A stretch of DNA of 33,235 nucleotides, taken from the NCBI GenBank assembly GCA_903928445.1, contig CAIYRB010000141.1:1-33235 (forward strand). The letters run 5' to 3'. Positions within the stretch are counted from its first letter, which is position 1, and every line of letters begins with the position of its first letter. A program made the position numbers and the translations under genes. The notes beneath the pieces were generated by a model, which worked only from the letters and a program-made list of their open reading frames with translations, was not told the origin of the DNA and did no database searches. Positions 31,791 to 33,235 of this stretch are shown one piece after another. This DNA is from an uncultured Pseudomonadota bacterium. GTDB lineage: Bacteria; Bdellovibrionota_B; Oligoflexia; Oligoflexales; CAIYRB01.

Positions 31791-32921
31791 CTAAGATGCG
31801 CCGGAGGGATCCGCCGCCGCTAGCAAGGTAAAATGGCAGGATGTGCCAAGCCCAAGCGTGGATTCCACCCAAATCATGCCACCGTGCCGCTCGACGACCC
31901 GCTTGCAGATCGCCAAGCCTATGCCGGTCCCTGAGTATCGTTCCTGACCGTTGATGCGCTGGAAGATGACAAAGATCTTGTCGGTATGCTCCGCAGCAAT
32001 ACCGATGCCGTTGTCCTGCACGGTGATCCGCCAAAAACCGCCGTCTCGTTGCGCCACAATCCGCACTTCGACCGGGCGACCTTCGCAGCGAAATTTGAGG
32101 GCATTGCTGAGTAAATTCTGCAACAGCTGCGTCAACTGCACCGGGTCACCGGGCAGCTCGGGCAAGGGATTCACTTGAACGAGTGCTTGCGCCTCATCGA
32201 TCGCGTACTCAAGATTACTCAAGACCTGGTTCATCACCTCGTTCAAATCAACCCGCACAAAGGCATCACTGCGCGAGCTGAGTCGAGAATAGGTCAATAA
32301 GTCGGAGATCAGGGCTTGCATCCGTTTGACGCCGCCAACGGCAAAGTCGATGTACTCGGTCGCCTCTTTATCGAGCTTGTGAGCATAGCGGCGCTGCAGC
32401 AGCTGAGTGTAACCAGCGATCGTCCGCAGCGGCTCCTGAAGATCGTGACTAGCGACATAGGCGAACTGTTCCAGCTCGGCATTGGAGCGCTTGAGCTGCT
32501 GGTTATTCAACTTCAGCTCGCGGCTCATCTGGCGCAGTTCGGTGACATCACGCACCACGGCGACGGCACAGGTTTCACCATTCGACGCGAAAGTACTTAA
32601 GCTGATTTCAACCGGCAGTGTGCTGCCATCCTTGCGCGTTGCGCTCAAGTCGAGCCCGATGCCCATCGGCCGCCGCCTTGGCAGCTTAAGGTAACCCTGA
32701 CGCAAGGCCTCGTGCCCGGACCGACTCGCTGCGGGCACCAGTGCCTCGATTTTTTGCCCGAGCAGCTCCCCTGGCTGATAGCCGAGCATCTGCTCTAATT
32801 GCTCGTTAGCGAGGATGATTAGGCCATCAGCATCGCAGGCCAAAATCCCATCCGGGGCGGCCCGGAGTAGGCCACGAACGATGGAGTCTTCGAGTTGCCT
32901 TTGCGTCATGGCCTTACTCAT
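31791..32921 (-). CDS. PAS-domain sensor histidine kinase, cytoplasmic
   Basis: A 376-residue soluble kinase. Seen: a PAS domain (about 10-130, LLRAAPDGILACDADGLIILANEQLEQMLGYQPGELLGQKIEALVP, closing with AVAVVRDVTELRQM as in PAC motifs), a linking helix (130-150), the H-box with H159 in FAYVASHDLQEPLRTIAGYTQLL, and the ATPase domain (N-box QLLQNLLSNALKF, G1 DNGIGIA, F-box FVIFQRI, G2 YSGTGIGLAICKRVVERHGG). The SHDLQEPLR form is typical of phytochrome-like kinases. The PAS ligand is unknown. The start is the ATG at 32921, which has AGGAAGG just upstream; ATG 32963 and TTG 32996 extend the frame with weaker ribosome sites. No response regulator is adjacent. Its upstream region is shared with a sigma-54 promoter pointing right. 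Confidence 0.88.
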   Translation of the reverse strand: MSKAMTQRQLEDSIVRGLLRAAPDGILACDADGLIILANEQLEQMLGYQPGELLGQKIEALVPAASRSGHEALRQGYLKLPRRRPMGIGLDLSATRKDGSTLPVEISLSTFASNGETCAVAVVRDVTELRQMSRELKLNNQQLKRSNAELEQFAYVASHDLQEPLRTIAGYTQLLQRRYAHKLDKEATEYIDFAVGGVKRMQALISDLLTYSRLSSRSDAFVRVDLNEVMNQVLSNLEYAIDEAQALVQVNPLPELPGDPVQLTQLLQNLLSNALKFRCEGRPVEVRIVAQRDGGFWRITVQDNGIGIAAEHTDKIFVIFQRINGQERYSGTGIGLAICKRVVERHGGMIWVESTLGLGTSCHFTLLAAADPSGAS

Positions 32922-33196
32922 ACCTTCCTGCAAAGCGCTCGTCAGCACATTCCGTAGCGCCATAGCCTTGCTTTTAACGACCGCTGGCAGGAGCAAATCA
33001 AAAGTTACAGCTTAGCAAAACTGTGCTAAATGAAGCAGCATGCGCCAAATGCGCCAACTATTGAGCCGCAGCTTCCAAATAATAGCCATTAATTACAGGC
33101 TATTAAAGGAAACACTTGAGGTTTTGCTTTGGCACCATTGTTGCTCTGTAAGCAGGCACTGCGCATCGACGCTCCGCAACTAGGCCAGGGGTCCTT
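32922..33196. promoter_or_regulatory. Dyad-rich spacer between the PAS-kinase gene and the truncated right-edge gene
   Basis: 275 nt. Seen from left to right: inverted repeat TTAGCA-AAACTG-TGCTAA (33012-33029); a perfect tandem 9-mer ATGCGCCAA (33040-33057); inverted repeat TAATAGCC-N10-GGCTATTA (33080-33105); the sigma-54 core (33129-33145); AGGGG before the ATG at 33197. With transcription starting near 33156 the elements lie at about -144, -116 and -76, the usual range for enhancer-binding proteins. No clear sigma-70 promoter for the kinase gene was found. Confidence 0.6.
33129..33145 (+). promoter_or_regulatory. Sigma-54 promoter of the truncated right-edge gene
   Basis: TTGGCACCATTGTTGCT: TGGCAC at 33130-33135, spacer CATTG, TTGCT at 33141-33145, a perfect RpoN consensus with GG and GC 10 nt apart. 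The 17-nt core is identical to the flgF operon promoter on the other strand at 20287-20271. It lies 52 nt upstream of the ATG at 33197. Confidence 0.9.
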
Positions 33197-33235
33197 ATGA
33201 ACAAGCCAACAGACCATCGCGAGCAGGTGTTGGCA
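33197..33235 (+). CDS. 5' end of a gene cut by the window, function unknown
   Basis: Thirteen codons (MNKPTDHREQVLA) before the window ends. The ATG has AGGGG 6 nt upstream and follows a perfect sigma-54 promoter. The protein cannot be named from 13 residues. Sharing a promoter core with flgF suggests a flagellar or co-regulated role. Confidence 0.6.
   Translation, partial: MNKPTDHREQVLA

Overview
The window is a chromosomal piece of a motile, Gram-negative, moderately GC-rich bacterium. The gene content suggests the Bdellovibrionota/Oligoflexia part of the former Deltaproteobacteria: a CdnL/CarD-type RNA polymerase binding protein, a flagellin beginning MGLRVRTNVQ, adjacent fliW and csrA, P- and L-ring genes (so an outer membrane), sigma-54 flagellar promoters and an HEIGHHLGG/EGEADYF secreted peptidase. 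This placement is inference from protein style, not from a search.

Left part (1-5.1 kb, minus strand): a translation/termination cluster in the order rho, rpmE, prfA, prmC, AI-2E-type permease, with overlapping or near-touching genes at the prfA/prmC/permease end. Next (5.1-10.2 kb) come a small exported glycine-rich protein, a DUF5924/DUF2914-type membrane protein coupled to rimO, a fold-type IV PLP aminotransferase and a probable lipoprotein.

Middle (10.3-20.3 kb, minus strand): one long flagellar operon in transcription order flgF, flgG, flgA, flgH, flgI, flgJ (rod-binding domain only), flgM, flgN, flgK, flgL, csrA, fliW. It builds the distal rod, L/P rings and hook-filament junction, then encodes the anti-sigma-28 factor, a chaperone and the CsrA/FliW post-transcriptional switch. 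A textbook sigma-54 promoter lies directly upstream of flgF. The same 17-nt core, spacer included, recurs at the right edge (33129-33145) in front of a gene cut off by the window end.

Right-middle (20.5-27.2 kb): a GT4 glycosyltransferase, a secreted HExxH metallopeptidase, a large REP-like palindromic repeat, a class A/PAP2 acid phosphatase, an MGT/UGT-type glycosyltransferase directly behind flagellin, flagellin itself, a stand-alone RibD C-terminal-type reductase and carD. Right (27.6-33.2 kb): rpsO-pnp with a clear intrinsic terminator, a small C-terminal CxxCH cytochrome, a REC-histidine kinase hybrid, and a convergent PAS-histidine kinase whose upstream region carries several dyads and the second sigma-54 promoter.

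Items most worth following: the twin sigma-54 promoters and the dyad-rich region at the right edge; the REP-like palindrome and its half-copy that supplies the last codons and stop of the aminotransferase gene; a GGA-hairpin-GGA layout in the fliW leader; a four-codon leader ORF with a sequestered Shine-Dalgarno before the lipoprotein; and an enlarged FlgH with a charged insert and a coiled-coil tail. I see no tRNA, rRNA, CRISPR array, IS element or prophage.
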